From the NCBI GenBank assembly GCA_904398655.1, contig CAJFPF010000099.1, positions 1-38,347 on the forward strand: 38,347 nt of DNA. The letters are read 5' to 3'. Position 1 is the stretch's first letter, and every line of letters starts with the position of its first letter. The translations under genes and the position numbers were made by a program. Positions 23,983-31,565 of the stretch are shown piece after piece. The notes under the pieces were generated by a model. It was given only the letters and a program-made list of their open reading frames with translations, ran no database searches and was not told the DNA's origin. The stretch is from an uncultured Anaerotruncus sp. Lineage in GTDB: Bacteria; Bacillota; Clostridia; Oscillospirales; Ruminococcaceae.

Positions 23983-26241
23983 TCAGTTGTCCAGTCCGGC
24001 CCAGTAGTCCTGCAAAATATAATAGGAGCGCTTCAAACGTTCGTGATAGGTCACCGTTTTGCCCCAGCCCTCCAGCGGGAAGGGGGCCAAAAGGATGCGT
24101 CCCTCGCCCACCTGCTCCTCCGTGGCAAGGCCCACATACATCTCGTCGATGTGAAGATACTCTACGCCATAGTGTTCATAGTAGTCATCGTGAATCATCA
24201 TCTCCGAGGGATTGGAGAAGTTCAACAGCTGCCAGGGGATCCGGATCTCCACCCCGTCGCCGGTGAACATAAAGTCCGCCAGGGAATCGAAGTCCTCCGA
24301 TTCCGGGTTGGCGCTGCCATAGCGGAGTTTGCCGGTCTCATAGACCTCCGCGCTGGCCGACCAGTTCCCCGTAAGCAGGGGGGTGGCGGTCTGGAGCATG
24401 AGGTCGATGTACTTGAAGGCGGGGGAGTCGGGGTCGGGCACGTCCAAATAGGGGTCCTCGTCCTGGGTTTCCCGCATGAACATCGCCCGCAGCACCTCAT
24501 AGCGGTCCTGGACCACCACACGGCTGTTGTCCTGGCGGTTGATGCGGATGACAAAGTCGCAGGGGCGGTCAAAGGAAAGGCCGTAGTTTTCACAGTAGGT
24601 GCTCCCGCTCTTGGGGGTGGTGTCAATGGGGATATAGAGGGTGCCGGTCTCCGGGTCGAACCCGTCCCACCGGGCGTAAAAATAGAGGAACTTTTCGTCG
24701 TATTTCATGGAGAGGCTGCCCTGTTCATTTTCCCAGACCACATCCCCCACCTCCCACTCGGAGGTGTCCCCGTCCACATAGCAGACACTCTTCTCCTGGC
24801 CGGGGTCGAAGGTCAAAAGGCCGAAATACTGCTCGTTGGTCTGGTAGTCGCTCCAATAGGGGGTGTTGTCCAGGTCCACCGCATGCATCGTGTTCCAGGT
24901 GCGTTTGAACCATTCATCCTGCCAGGTGAAAACACAGCTGCCCGCGCAGCCGGCGGCCATAATGTCCTCATAGCATTCGATGATGGCCTGGCCCTGCTCC
25001 TGTTCGGTCATGTGCCCCTGGCTGCGGCCGGTGTTGATGTCCCGTTGGGCCATCCCCCGGCCGGTGGAAACCCCATATTCCGAGATCACCACCGGCATGG
25101 TGTGGTAGGTGGTGAGCATTTTTAGGTAGGCGTAGTAGGTGTTGACCCGGCCGCTGGGGTCGTAAAAGTCCCTTTCTGGGTCGCCGGTGAGCACCTGTTC
25201 GATGGGGACGCCGAGGATCTCCTGCTTTCGCTGCTGTTCCGCGGCCCGCATCCATGCGGGCTCCTCCTCAAACTCCACCGGATTCATCACATAGTTGAGA
25301 TAGTCCGGGTAGTAGGGGTAGACATGGTAGGAGACAAACTGCCCGGAGAGGAAAGCGTCGGTGGTCTTAATGTGCTCCACATCCACATAGCCGCACTTCA
25401 TGAAGAAGTTCGTGATGGCTTCGGGGTAGACGAAGGGGTCGGTGGTGGGCCAATTGGAGAAGGCGATCAGCCGCTGCTGCTTGTAGCGGGTGGTCTCATA
25501 GTCCACAATGCTGTCCCCCACCTGTGCCAGCATCGCCTCAAAGGGGGAGGCGTCCTCGCTGGTGTAAAAATAGGTCCCTTGGTAACGGTTGCGCTGGGGA
25601 TCCCTGTGGTTGGTATAGGTGACCGTCACATCCTCCCACTCCACCCCCAGGATGTAGCCGACGATCCAGGGGGAGATGTCCTTGCGGTATCTGCCGGAAC
25701 CCAGCCCCCGCCCCAGGGAGAGATTTTTTTGCCCATGGACAATATCCACCATGGTGCGGCAGTCCTCCAAAAAAGTCTGGAGGAAATCGTCGTCAAAGGC
25801 GTCCCGGTGGGAGTTTTGGATATAGTCGTTGACCCAGACCCCGTGGATGAGCCACAGAGGCTCCAGGCCCTGGGCCTCCCGCTGGGTGTTGTAGGTATAG
25901 AAGGCGTTGTAGAAGTCGTCCTGCAGGATGGTGTACACCCGAACGGTGTTGGCCCCCAGCTCCTGGATCCAACCGAACCAGCGCAGGTAGGTCTCCTCGT
26001 CGATGGCGTAGTCGGTGGCCCATTCCCCGGGGATCCCCACGCCCATGTTGACCCCGCGGATCTCAAAGGGCTCGTAACCGCCCTCCCGCAGCATATAGAT
26101 CGTGTCCGCATCCGTCTTCATGAAGGTGGAGACGGGGGTGTCGGAGTCCAAATCCACATAGATTCCCAGATGGAAGTAGGCGTAATACCCCAAAAAGAGC
26201 AGGAACGCCGCGGCGCAGGCGCCTAAGATGAACTTTTTCAA
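23983..26241 (-). CDS. Secreted clan GH-A glycoside hydrolase-like protein with CBM9-like C-terminus
   Basis: A 752-aa protein starting at TTG 26241 (GGGAGG upstream), with a hydrophobic N-terminal segment (about 4-24), so exported or membrane-tethered. A TIM-barrel region (about 58-470) begins IRGVNMGVGIPGEW and carries candidate acid/base E201 (ILGVEWE) and nucleophile E388 (VVISEYG), as in GH2/GH5-like barrels. Residues about 487-740 look like a CBM9/DOMON-type beta-sandwich (VDGDTSEWEVGD, FLYFYARWDG). It probably trims or remodels the polymer made by the synthase two genes downstream. The exact GH family and substrate are not recognised. Confidence 0.82.
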   Translation of the reverse strand: MKKFILGACAAAFLLFLGYYAYFHLGIYVDLDSDTPVSTFMKTDADTIYMLREGGYEPFEIRGVNMGVGIPGEWATDYAIDEETYLRWFGWIQELGANTVRVYTILQDDFYNAFYTYNTQREAQGLEPLWLIHGVWVNDYIQNSHRDAFDDDFLQTFLEDCRTMVDIVHGQKNLSLGRGLGSGRYRKDISPWIVGYILGVEWEDVTVTYTNHRDPQRNRYQGTYFYTSEDASPFEAMLAQVGDSIVDYETTRYKQQRLIAFSNWPTTDPFVYPEAITNFFMKCGYVDVEHIKTTDAFLSGQFVSYHVYPYYPDYLNYVMNPVEFEEEPAWMRAAEQQRKQEILGVPIEQVLTGDPERDFYDPSGRVNTYYAYLKMLTTYHTMPVVISEYGVSTGRGMAQRDINTGRSQGHMTEQEQGQAIIECYEDIMAAGCAGSCVFTWQDEWFKRTWNTMHAVDLDNTPYWSDYQTNEQYFGLLTFDPGQEKSVCYVDGDTSEWEVGDVVWENEQGSLSMKYDEKFLYFYARWDGFDPETGTLYIPIDTTPKSGSTYCENYGLSFDRPCDFVIRINRQDNSRVVVQDRYEVLRAMFMRETQDEDPYLDVPDPDSPAFKYIDLMLQTATPLLTGNWSASAEVYETGKLRYGSANPESEDFDSLADFMFTGDGVEIRIPWQLLNFSNPSEMMIHDDYYEHYGVEYLHIDEMYVGLATEEQVGEGRILLAPFPLEGWGKTVTYHERLKRSYYILQDYWAGLDN

Positions 26242-26262
26242 AACGGCCTCCCTCCCCTGGGG

Positions 26263-27759
26263 TCAGTGGTTGAACTTCTTATTTTTGGACGGGTGGCAGA
26301 ACTGGCGCAGGATCTCGATGTGGCTGTCCATCCAGTCCCCGCGCTCCTCGCAGAATTCCTTCAGCTGCGCCACCGCTGCCTCATAATCGTCCGGGTTGCG
26401 CCGGTCCGGGTCCAGGGGGCGGTATTCGTCGAAGGAGTAGCCCCAGACCTCAAAGTTGCGGGCGACCGCCGGGCCCAGGTATGCCACCACATCGTCGATA
26501 TACTGCTCCAGATATTCCTCGCTCAAATAGGAGTTGCGCAGCTCCCGGTACCGTTGGATCGTCCGCTCGATAAAGTGCTCGTCCTTGGCGAGCATATAGA
26601 ACCAGGTGATGTTCTCCACCTGGAACCGCTGGGGCAGCATCTGGGAGTCGTGGAAGTTGTCGCAGGCGGCGTTGAAGTCCCAAATGACCATCTTGTATTT
26701 CCCCCGCAGATCCTTGTAGACATAGGTGGAGCGAGCGCCCACGTCGTAGTTGCAGGTGAACTCGTGGAGCAGAAAATAGTCCACAAAGGAATCCATGTCC
26801 GCCTGGTTCCACCAGGCGTAGGGTTCGGTGTTGTAGTCATAGGAATAGAGGCTTTTCTCAAAGTCCGAGAAATCCTGCTCAATAAACTGAACGCGCTCCT
26901 CCGTCAGGGCCCCGGCCCCAGGATAGACGATATCCAGGACGTTGTGGGTGCGCAGGGCATACTGGGTGAAGGTGTTGATGTTTTTGTCCGGGTTGCTGCT
27001 GCCCCGGTCCAACCGGATGCAGTAGCTGACCTGATCCATCCATTCGTCCCCCACGCTCATGTTCAACCGGCAGTCGTCGCCGTTTGTAATCGTCTCCACC
27101 ATCACATAGAGCCCCTGGTACTCCCCGTCGATGACCACCTCGCAAAAGCGGACGTTGGGCGCATAGTCCATCATCTCTCCGGCGATGTTGTACCACATGT
27201 AGTTGCGGATCAGGCTTTTGTCCAGATAGGGGCCGTGGAGGGCCCATTCGTAGTGTGGGGACATACCCATCACCTCGTGGCTTTCGTAGTTGCCCTTCTG
27301 GTCGGTGAAGCGGAGGAGGTACCCCTTTTTGTCGAACAGGCGGGAGGTGTTCCCCCGGATCCGGATCTGGGCCCCGGTCTCCAGGGAGGCGGGGTCACCC
27401 ACATGGTGGTTGCTCTCCTCGCTGTCGATCACACGGACCTGGCAGGAGATGGTCTTGCTCCCGTCCTCCGCCAGGGATACGTTGGTATACTCGTAGTCCA
27501 CATTTTCGTTCTGGGACAACAGCGTCCCATCCTCCGCCAGGGGTTCGCCGGGGATTTTGCGGCCGCCGGTGTCGATGACCACCAGGGGCAGATGGGTACA
27601 CAGCGCCGTCCCATCGCAATCGCAACCGGCGTCCGGCTGCCGGGCGGTCAGATGCTGGTGGACCCGGTGGGGGCCGGCCTGCTGCTCCAGGGCAAAGGCT
27701 GCCATAGCGCTCAGGAGCATAAGCGCCATGAGACACAATCCAAGGACCTTGTATTTCAC
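26263..27759 (-). CDS. CotH-family secreted kinase-like protein
   Basis: A 498-aa exported protein with signal peptide about 1-24, GTG start. CotH features are RIRGNTSRLFDKKGYLLRF, YEWALHGPYLDKSLIRNYM, VVIDGEYQGLYVMVE, and a metal-binding IWDFNAACDN stretch where the usual pattern is WDFD. Bacillus CotH is an atypical protein kinase that phosphorylates spore coat proteins. Relatives also occur in biomass-degrading and surface-polymer loci. Here it lies between a DUF4956 membrane protein and a secreted hydrolase, so it may modify a secreted protein or the polymer itself. The catalytic residues look largely kept, but activity is unproven. Confidence 0.9.
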   Translation of the reverse strand: MKYKVLGLCLMALMLLSAMAAFALEQQAGPHRVHQHLTARQPDAGCDCDGTALCTHLPLVVIDTGGRKIPGEPLAEDGTLLSQNENVDYEYTNVSLAEDGSKTISCQVRVIDSEESNHHVGDPASLETGAQIRIRGNTSRLFDKKGYLLRFTDQKGNYESHEVMGMSPHYEWALHGPYLDKSLIRNYMWYNIAGEMMDYAPNVRFCEVVIDGEYQGLYVMVETITNGDDCRLNMSVGDEWMDQVSYCIRLDRGSSNPDKNINTFTQYALRTHNVLDIVYPGAGALTEERVQFIEQDFSDFEKSLYSYDYNTEPYAWWNQADMDSFVDYFLLHEFTCNYDVGARSTYVYKDLRGKYKMVIWDFNAACDNFHDSQMLPQRFQVENITWFYMLAKDEHFIERTIQRYRELRNSYLSEEYLEQYIDDVVAYLGPAVARNFEVWGYSFDEYRPLDPDRRNPDDYEAAVAQLKEFCEERGDWMDSHIEILRQFCHPSKNKKFNH

Positions 27760-27786
27760 CGCCCGTGTTTCTCCTTCCCGCCGGGA

Positions 27787-28470
27787 TTAGCCGCTGATCT
27801 CGTCGTTTTGCGTCACAATGTTGAAATACTCCACGCCGCCCAATTCATACACCGCGTCGGTGATGCTTTTTTCTCCCACATGGAGCGGCTTGTTCAAATA
27901 TTTCCCGTTGAGCTCATAGATAAATTCCACGCTCTCCTGGGTGGTATTTTTGGCCCGCAGGATTGCCTTCCGGTTGTAATACTGGAAGATCAGCGCCTCC
28001 ACCTTGGGTTCGTTGATCCGGGCGGTCCGCAGGATCAGCAGCACCCGGTTGTCGCTGCGGATCCGCCCAAAGAGGAGCAGCACCAAAAATACCATGGCGC
28101 TGCCCGCTGAGGCCACCAGGTAGTCCCCCGAGCCGCAGCAGATGCCAACCACAATCGCCCAAAAGATATAGACGGTGTCCCGGGAGTCCTTGATGGCTGT
28201 GCGGAACCGCACGATGGACAGGGCACCCACCATGCCCAGGGACAGGGCAATGTTGTTGCCGATGACGATCATCACTGTGGTGGTGATGACCGTCAGAGCC
28301 ACCAGGGAGACATTGAACTTCATGCTGTAGATGCTGCCGCTGTGGGACAGGCGGTAGGACAAGAACAAAAAGGCGGCGATCACCGCCGACATCACCAGGC
28401 GCAGGACAATGGCCTGTGCGTCGAGCTCACCCCCGCTGGTCTGCATCAGCTGAAATAGGTACTCTCTCAT
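27787..28470 (-). CDS. DUF4956 membrane protein
   Basis: A 227-aa protein with about four N-terminal membrane segments and the family hallmark LGMVGALSIVRFRTAIKD (about 81-98), then a cytoplasmic alpha/beta C-domain (about 140-227). Its function is not established. DUF4956 genes are often next to VTC-domain genes, as here (28-bp gap). The pairing recalls the eukaryotic VTC complex, in which a soluble polymerase domain is joined to a membrane channel; that parallel is inference. The start at 28470 has GAGGAG at good distance; the longer open frame upstream overlaps the VTC gene and lacks a ribosome binding site. Confidence 0.88.
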   Translation of the reverse strand: MREYLFQLMQTSGGELDAQAIVLRLVMSAVIAAFLFLSYRLSHSGSIYSMKFNVSLVALTVITTTVMIVIGNNIALSLGMVGALSIVRFRTAIKDSRDTVYIFWAIVVGICCGSGDYLVASAGSAMVFLVLLLFGRIRSDNRVLLILRTARINEPKVEALIFQYYNRKAILRAKNTTQESVEFIYELNGKYLNKPLHVGEKSITDAVYELGGVEYFNIVTQNDEISG

Positions 28471-28498
28471 CGTTGACTCCTCTCTCCTTCTCAAACGC

Positions 28499-29194
28499 CT
28501 AGCTTCGGCCCCAGAGGCTGACACTGCGGGCCAGCCCGTATTTGCTCACCGATACCTCCGAGCGCTCCACCCGGTTCAGCAGATCTTTGATGTAGCTGAG
28601 TAAAAAGCCGTTGTACTTGACCTCCAGCACCAGCTGGGAGGGGGGCAATACCGGATAGAGGGGCAGGTCCGGCTGGAACAGGTCCCAACCGGCTTCGTTG
28701 GCGCGAATATCGCTATCCAAGGTGATGCGGATGTGGTTCTCCTGGGCCACATAGGCCTGCCTGCGGTATTCCACCACCGCTTTGGGCCGGTAACAGCGGC
28801 AGTGCAGCACCCCATAGCACTCCGCCGCAAAGGGATCCTCATAGCCCAACAAGGGCTGGTAGTCCCCCCGGCAGAGGCGTTGGGCATCCTGGCGGAAGAC
28901 CCGCAGGGAGCGTTTGCGCTGGTAGGGCCCCTGCTTCTGCTTCATCTCCAGCATGGCGAAGGGGGCGGAGGGGGAATATGCCCGCAGGCGGATTTTCCGG
29001 CGCAGCTCCAGGCCGTCCACCTTATCCTGGAAGTCCTGGTCGTCCGGCGTGTCAAAATAGAGTGACCGGATGGCGTATCCCTGGGCGCCGTTGTGCGCGT
29101 CCCCGTGCATCACAGCCCCCAAATATCCCCGCAGAAGGACACTGTCCGCCAGATTGATGGAGAATTTTTTCTCCTGGCGCAGTACCTCGTTCAT
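28499..29194 (-). CDS. VTC-domain (polyphosphate polymerase-like) protein
   Basis: A 231-aa cytoplasmic triphosphate-tunnel protein of the VTC family. The charged beta-strand motifs that line the tunnel are all visible: RQEKKF at the N-terminus, RSLYFDT, RRKIRLRAY, MLEMKQKQ, KAVVEYRRQAY, RITLDSDI and LVLEVKYN. In yeast Vtc4 this fold makes polyphosphate from ATP; most bacterial members are uncharacterised. It is the first gene of the operon. The start at 29194 fits the family N-terminus and has a G-rich GGGGGGA upstream; the frame stays open to 29395, but that part overlaps the promoter and leader RNA. Confidence 0.9.
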   Translation of the reverse strand: MNEVLRQEKKFSINLADSVLLRGYLGAVMHGDAHNGAQGYAIRSLYFDTPDDQDFQDKVDGLELRRKIRLRAYSPSAPFAMLEMKQKQGPYQRKRSLRVFRQDAQRLCRGDYQPLLGYEDPFAAECYGVLHCRCYRPKAVVEYRRQAYVAQENHIRITLDSDIRANEAGWDLFQPDLPLYPVLPPSQLVLEVKYNGFLLSYIKDLLNRVERSEVSVSKYGLARSVSLWGRS

Positions 29195-29217
29195 CCCGAT
29201 CCCCCCTGAAACGTCCT

Positions 29218-29305
29218 GCCTGAGGATACCGGGCAAACGCCGATGAAAAGGGGGTGCTTTGGTTCCACCAAAGCACCGGAGGGACGTCCCTCCGGTATCA
29301 CAGGC
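29218..29305 (-). promoter_or_regulatory. Structured leader RNA of the polymer operon
   Basis: In the roughly 118-nt 5' leader on the minus strand, a long-range stem pairs 29305-29301 (GCCTG) and 29299-29292 (GATACCGG) with 29232-29225 and 29222-29218. Inside are a perfect 20-nt palindrome (29276-29295) and a perfect 10-bp hairpin GGTGCTTTGG / CCAAAGCACC (29253-29277) followed by CCCTTTT. The palindrome competes with the long-range stem for the same CCGG bases, so two exclusive folds exist, one leaving an attenuator-like hairpin. It does not match the c-di-GMP riboswitch classes I know. Confidence 0.5.
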
Positions 29306-29318
29306 CTCTATCTTTTCT

Positions 29319-29347
29319 ATTCTAACATAGGAAATGCGGCTGAACAA
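29319..29347 (-). promoter_or_regulatory. Promoter of the 11-gene polymer/c-di-GMP operon
   Basis: On the minus strand TTGTTC (29347-29342), 17 bp, TAGAAT (29324-29319) with an extended -10 TGT just before it. Transcription would start near 29312, right before the structured leader. Confidence 0.65.
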
Positions 29348-29428
29348 TACAGATTTTACATTGTTTCCCCCCAATATGACACGTTTAGCCTCCAATTTGG
29401 AACCGTTGTTTGTCCCCCAAGGCGTCCC

Positions 29429-29481
29429 TTTTCAAAGAGATACGCCCTCCACGTTTTGCGGAGGGCGTATCTCTTTGAAAA
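29429..29481. repeat. 22-bp perfect inverted repeat downstream of second cyclase
   Basis: TTTTCAAAGAGATACGCCCTCC (two arms, 29429-29450 and 29460-29481) pairs perfectly across a 9-nt loop. It begins 10 nt after the cyclase stop. The T-rich side precedes rather than follows the stem in each direction, so it is not a textbook terminator, though it likely marks the 3' end of the cyclase mRNA. Confidence 0.7.
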
Positions 29482-29490
29482 AAGGCAAGC

Positions 29491-30897
29491 TCACTGTTCC
29501 GCCGTGCTTACGGCCGCCAGGGGGCCGATGACATACCGGTCTTTTCCCTGTTGCTTTGCCAGGTACATCAGGTGGTCGGCCTCCCGATAGAGTTCCTCTA
29601 CCGTCCGGCCGGGGACAATGGGCAGGACACCAATGCTGCAGGAAACCTGGTGGTCCCCCAATTGGATCTGGTGGACTCTGTCCAGAAAATGCTGTAGCCC
29701 CCATGCCAGCTCCTCTGGGGTGGCGGGGGTGCAGAGCAATAGGGCGAATTCATCTCCCCCCATCCGGCCGATAAATCCGTTGAACCCATCCCCGCTGAAG
29801 AGCTCCCGAAGCACGGAAGCTACTTCCCGGAGGACCCGATCTCCTTCGGGATGGCCGTATTGGTCGTTTACCGTTTTGAAGCCGTCAATATCCAACATCA
29901 GGAAGTAGCCAGCGCCATCCGTCTGTCTGGCCAGATCCCGCAGCGCCAACCCACAGGATTGAAGAAACGCCCGGCGGTTCAAAGCGCCTGTCAGGGCGTC
30001 CACCCTGGCCTCCCGGTCCATATAGGTGGTGTACCGCCGGTTAAAGATCAAAAATACGATCACCAGCGCCATCATCGCCAGGATCCCAATGAGAAACTGA
30101 ATCTGCAGGTGGAGCAGATCCGCGTAGGCGGTATCCGTCAGGGAAAGCCCCGTCTGGTTCAACACCATCCTCATCCGGTTCACAAAGTAGATTGCCACCG
30201 CCACAGAGGAGAGAAGCGCCAACAGGATGATGCATGCCAAAGATAGGAGGTGGTAGTGTTCCCCCATACGGAAATGCCTGGAGGCCTCCACGCGGGACAA
30301 AAACTGTCTCCAAGCTTTGGTCAAGGTCAATTTCCAAATCAGCAGAACCATTCCGGCAATGATTAGGTTCGAGAGGGATTTATTGAAACTGCCCAACGAC
30401 TGGAAAGCGTCCAAAGGCGTATAGCCCGTCTCTGGAAAGAAGGCCCACATGGCGCCATAGACCAAAAAGGAGTGGATAAACGGGCCGAAAAAGGAGGTTG
30501 CGCCCACCCAGAGGGTGGAGTGACGCGCCCTTTTGGCCAGCTGATAGAGCAGCCCCACCAATAGGCCGAACAGGGCACGGCTTCCGACACTGAGCAAAAG
30601 GCTTTTCACCGGATGCCCGCTCATGAGGGGAGAGAACAGCTTATCAAAGTCCATCACATAGCTGACGGAGGCTTTCCACATGCTGGCCAGCCCAAAGATG
30701 GTGCCCAAAATGGAGGACTCCAACGGCCCCATCAGCGCGCCCGCCAACAGAACGGGGATATAGGCAATGGTAATGGAGATGGGCTCCACATGGAAATATC
30801 CCAAAAAGGAGAAGGACATCAACAGTTCCACCGCCACCAGAGCCCCCAGCAGGTAGAGACGGGTGCTGCCGCTCCATTGCTGCGGCGTAAGCTGCAT
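29491..30897 (-). CDS. Diguanylate cyclase with ECF S-component-like membrane sensor
   Basis: A 468-aa protein. The first about 185 residues resemble an ECF-transporter substrate-binding (S) component: hydrophobic helices with ITIAYIPVLLAGALMGPLESSILGTIFGLASM. Two further membrane segments follow (about 214-236 and 263-285), then a GGDEF domain with intact GRMGGDEF and DIDGFKTVNDQYGHPEGD, so active c-di-GMP synthesis is predicted. No RxxD inhibitory site is evident. GGGGAGG lies 8 nt before ATG, and a strong SigA promoter lies upstream. It points the same way as the polymer operon and ends about 170 bp before that operon's promoter, separated by a 22-bp inverted repeat. It may sense a vitamin-like small molecule; this is inference from the fold pattern. 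Confidence 0.9.
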   Translation of the reverse strand: MQLTPQQWSGSTRLYLLGALVAVELLMSFSFLGYFHVEPISITIAYIPVLLAGALMGPLESSILGTIFGLASMWKASVSYVMDFDKLFSPLMSGHPVKSLLLSVGSRALFGLLVGLLYQLAKRARHSTLWVGATSFFGPFIHSFLVYGAMWAFFPETGYTPLDAFQSLGSFNKSLSNLIIAGMVLLIWKLTLTKAWRQFLSRVEASRHFRMGEHYHLLSLACIILLALLSSVAVAIYFVNRMRMVLNQTGLSLTDTAYADLLHLQIQFLIGILAMMALVIVFLIFNRRYTTYMDREARVDALTGALNRRAFLQSCGLALRDLARQTDGAGYFLMLDIDGFKTVNDQYGHPEGDRVLREVASVLRELFSGDGFNGFIGRMGGDEFALLLCTPATPEELAWGLQHFLDRVHQIQLGDHQVSCSIGVLPIVPGRTVEELYREADHLMYLAKQQGKDRYVIGPLAAVSTAEQ

Positions 30898-30967
30898 AGT
30901 AACACCTCCCCTTCAGTCGTTCGGACGGTCTGTTTCCAGGACAACAGATTTTACAAGTTTAAATAAA

Positions 30968-30996
30968 ATTATAAGGGATTTAGCAGGTATTTTCAA
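30968..30996 (-). promoter_or_regulatory. Strong SigA promoter of second diguanylate cyclase
   Basis: On the minus strand TTGAAA (30996-30991), 17 bp, TATAAT (30973-30968), about 70 bp before the start codon. The rest of the gap between the cyclase and the XRE gene holds only a weak GC hairpin. Confidence 0.8.
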
Positions 30997-31096
30997 GTAT
31001 TTTGCTGGATTATGCAGCCGTAAGACTTGTCAATCGCCCAAAAGCGTCCATACAAAGCGGCAGGGTCCGCCGCAGTTCCCGGCGAGCCCCACCGTT

Positions 31097-31426
31097 TCAA
31101 TCCTCCCGTTCTGTCCGCAGCAGGTCCAAAAAGCCGTTCACCAGCCGCCGCTCCCGGGGGGAACAGCCGGCCAGCTTTTGGACGATCTCCTCCTCCAGGT
31201 AACCGGGGCTCTGGGTGGAGGCCCCCAGCAGCAGGGTATCGGGAGTCACCTGCAGCGCGTCGCACAGCTTCATCACCGTCTCCAGGCTGGGGATGGAGCG
31301 GCAGTTTTCAATGTGGGAGATATAGTTGTTGGTCACATCGGCAACCTCCGCCAGCTGTTCTTGGGTCAGCTTGCGCTGGCGGCGCAGCTGGGCAATCCTG
31401 CGCCCCAAAAGTTGATAATCCACCAT
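31097..31426 (-). CDS. XRE-family transcriptional regulator
   Basis: A 109-aa protein with a typical Cro/CI helix-turn-helix (about 8-62): LGRRIAQLRRQRKLTQEQLAE, NNYISHIENCRSIPS, LCDALQV. The C-terminal about 40 residues are helical and ligandless-looking. ATG 31426 has GGGGGAA about 6 nt upstream; a GTG at 31447 in the same frame lacks this. It is divergent from a small lipoprotein-like gene, with an AT-rich inverted repeat between them, so it likely represses itself and the neighbour. Confidence 0.9.
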   Translation of the reverse strand: MVDYQLLGRRIAQLRRQRKLTQEQLAEVADVTNNYISHIENCRSIPSLETVMKLCDALQVTPDTLLLGASTQSPGYLEEEIVQKLAGCSPRERRLVNGFLDLLRTERED

Positions 31427-31480
31427 GGACGTTCCCCCTTTCTCCACCAGGATAGTGAAAAAACCGTCGAAGTTACAGTG

Positions 31481-31512
31481 ATTATAAGTACAATAGGACT
31501 TGTAATTATAAT
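31481..31512. promoter_or_regulatory. Candidate operator of XRE regulator
   Basis: An inverted repeat ATTATAAGTACAA / TTGTAATTATAAT (12 of 13 bp complementary, 6-bp spacer), centred in the intergenic region. It covers a TATAAT on the minus strand (-10 candidate of the XRE gene) and the -35 of the plus-strand promoter. A perfect 12-bp palindrome (31503-31514) overlaps its right arm. Confidence 0.55.
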
Positions 31513-31528
31513 TATTCTCAGTTATAAT
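31500..31528 (+). promoter_or_regulatory. SigA-type promoter of lipoprotein-like gene
   Basis: TTGTAA (31500-31505), 17 bp, TATAAT (31523-31528), 38 bp before the start codon. A second possible -10, TATACT, is at 31534-31539. Confidence 0.7.
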
Positions 31529-31565
31529 ACCATTATACTTTTGGTGATAGTAAGGGGGAGATGGG

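Noticed and set aside
26266..28110. 614-aa plus-strand open frame
   Set aside because: Antisense to CotH and DUF4956 genes. Long shadow frames are expected in GC-rich DNA, and the sense genes match known families throughout.
28471..28524. Longer N-terminus of the DUF4956 protein
   Set aside because: It would overlap the VTC gene's end with an Arg-rich non-family sequence; ATG 28470 has its own GAGGAG site.
29218..29305. c-di-GMP (GEMM) riboswitch upstream of the polymer operon
   Set aside because: The leader is structured but lacks the conserved GEMM core (the AGGGCAAACC / GGACGCAAAGCC pattern); a GGGCAAACGCC stretch occurs only on the opposite strand, where no gene follows.
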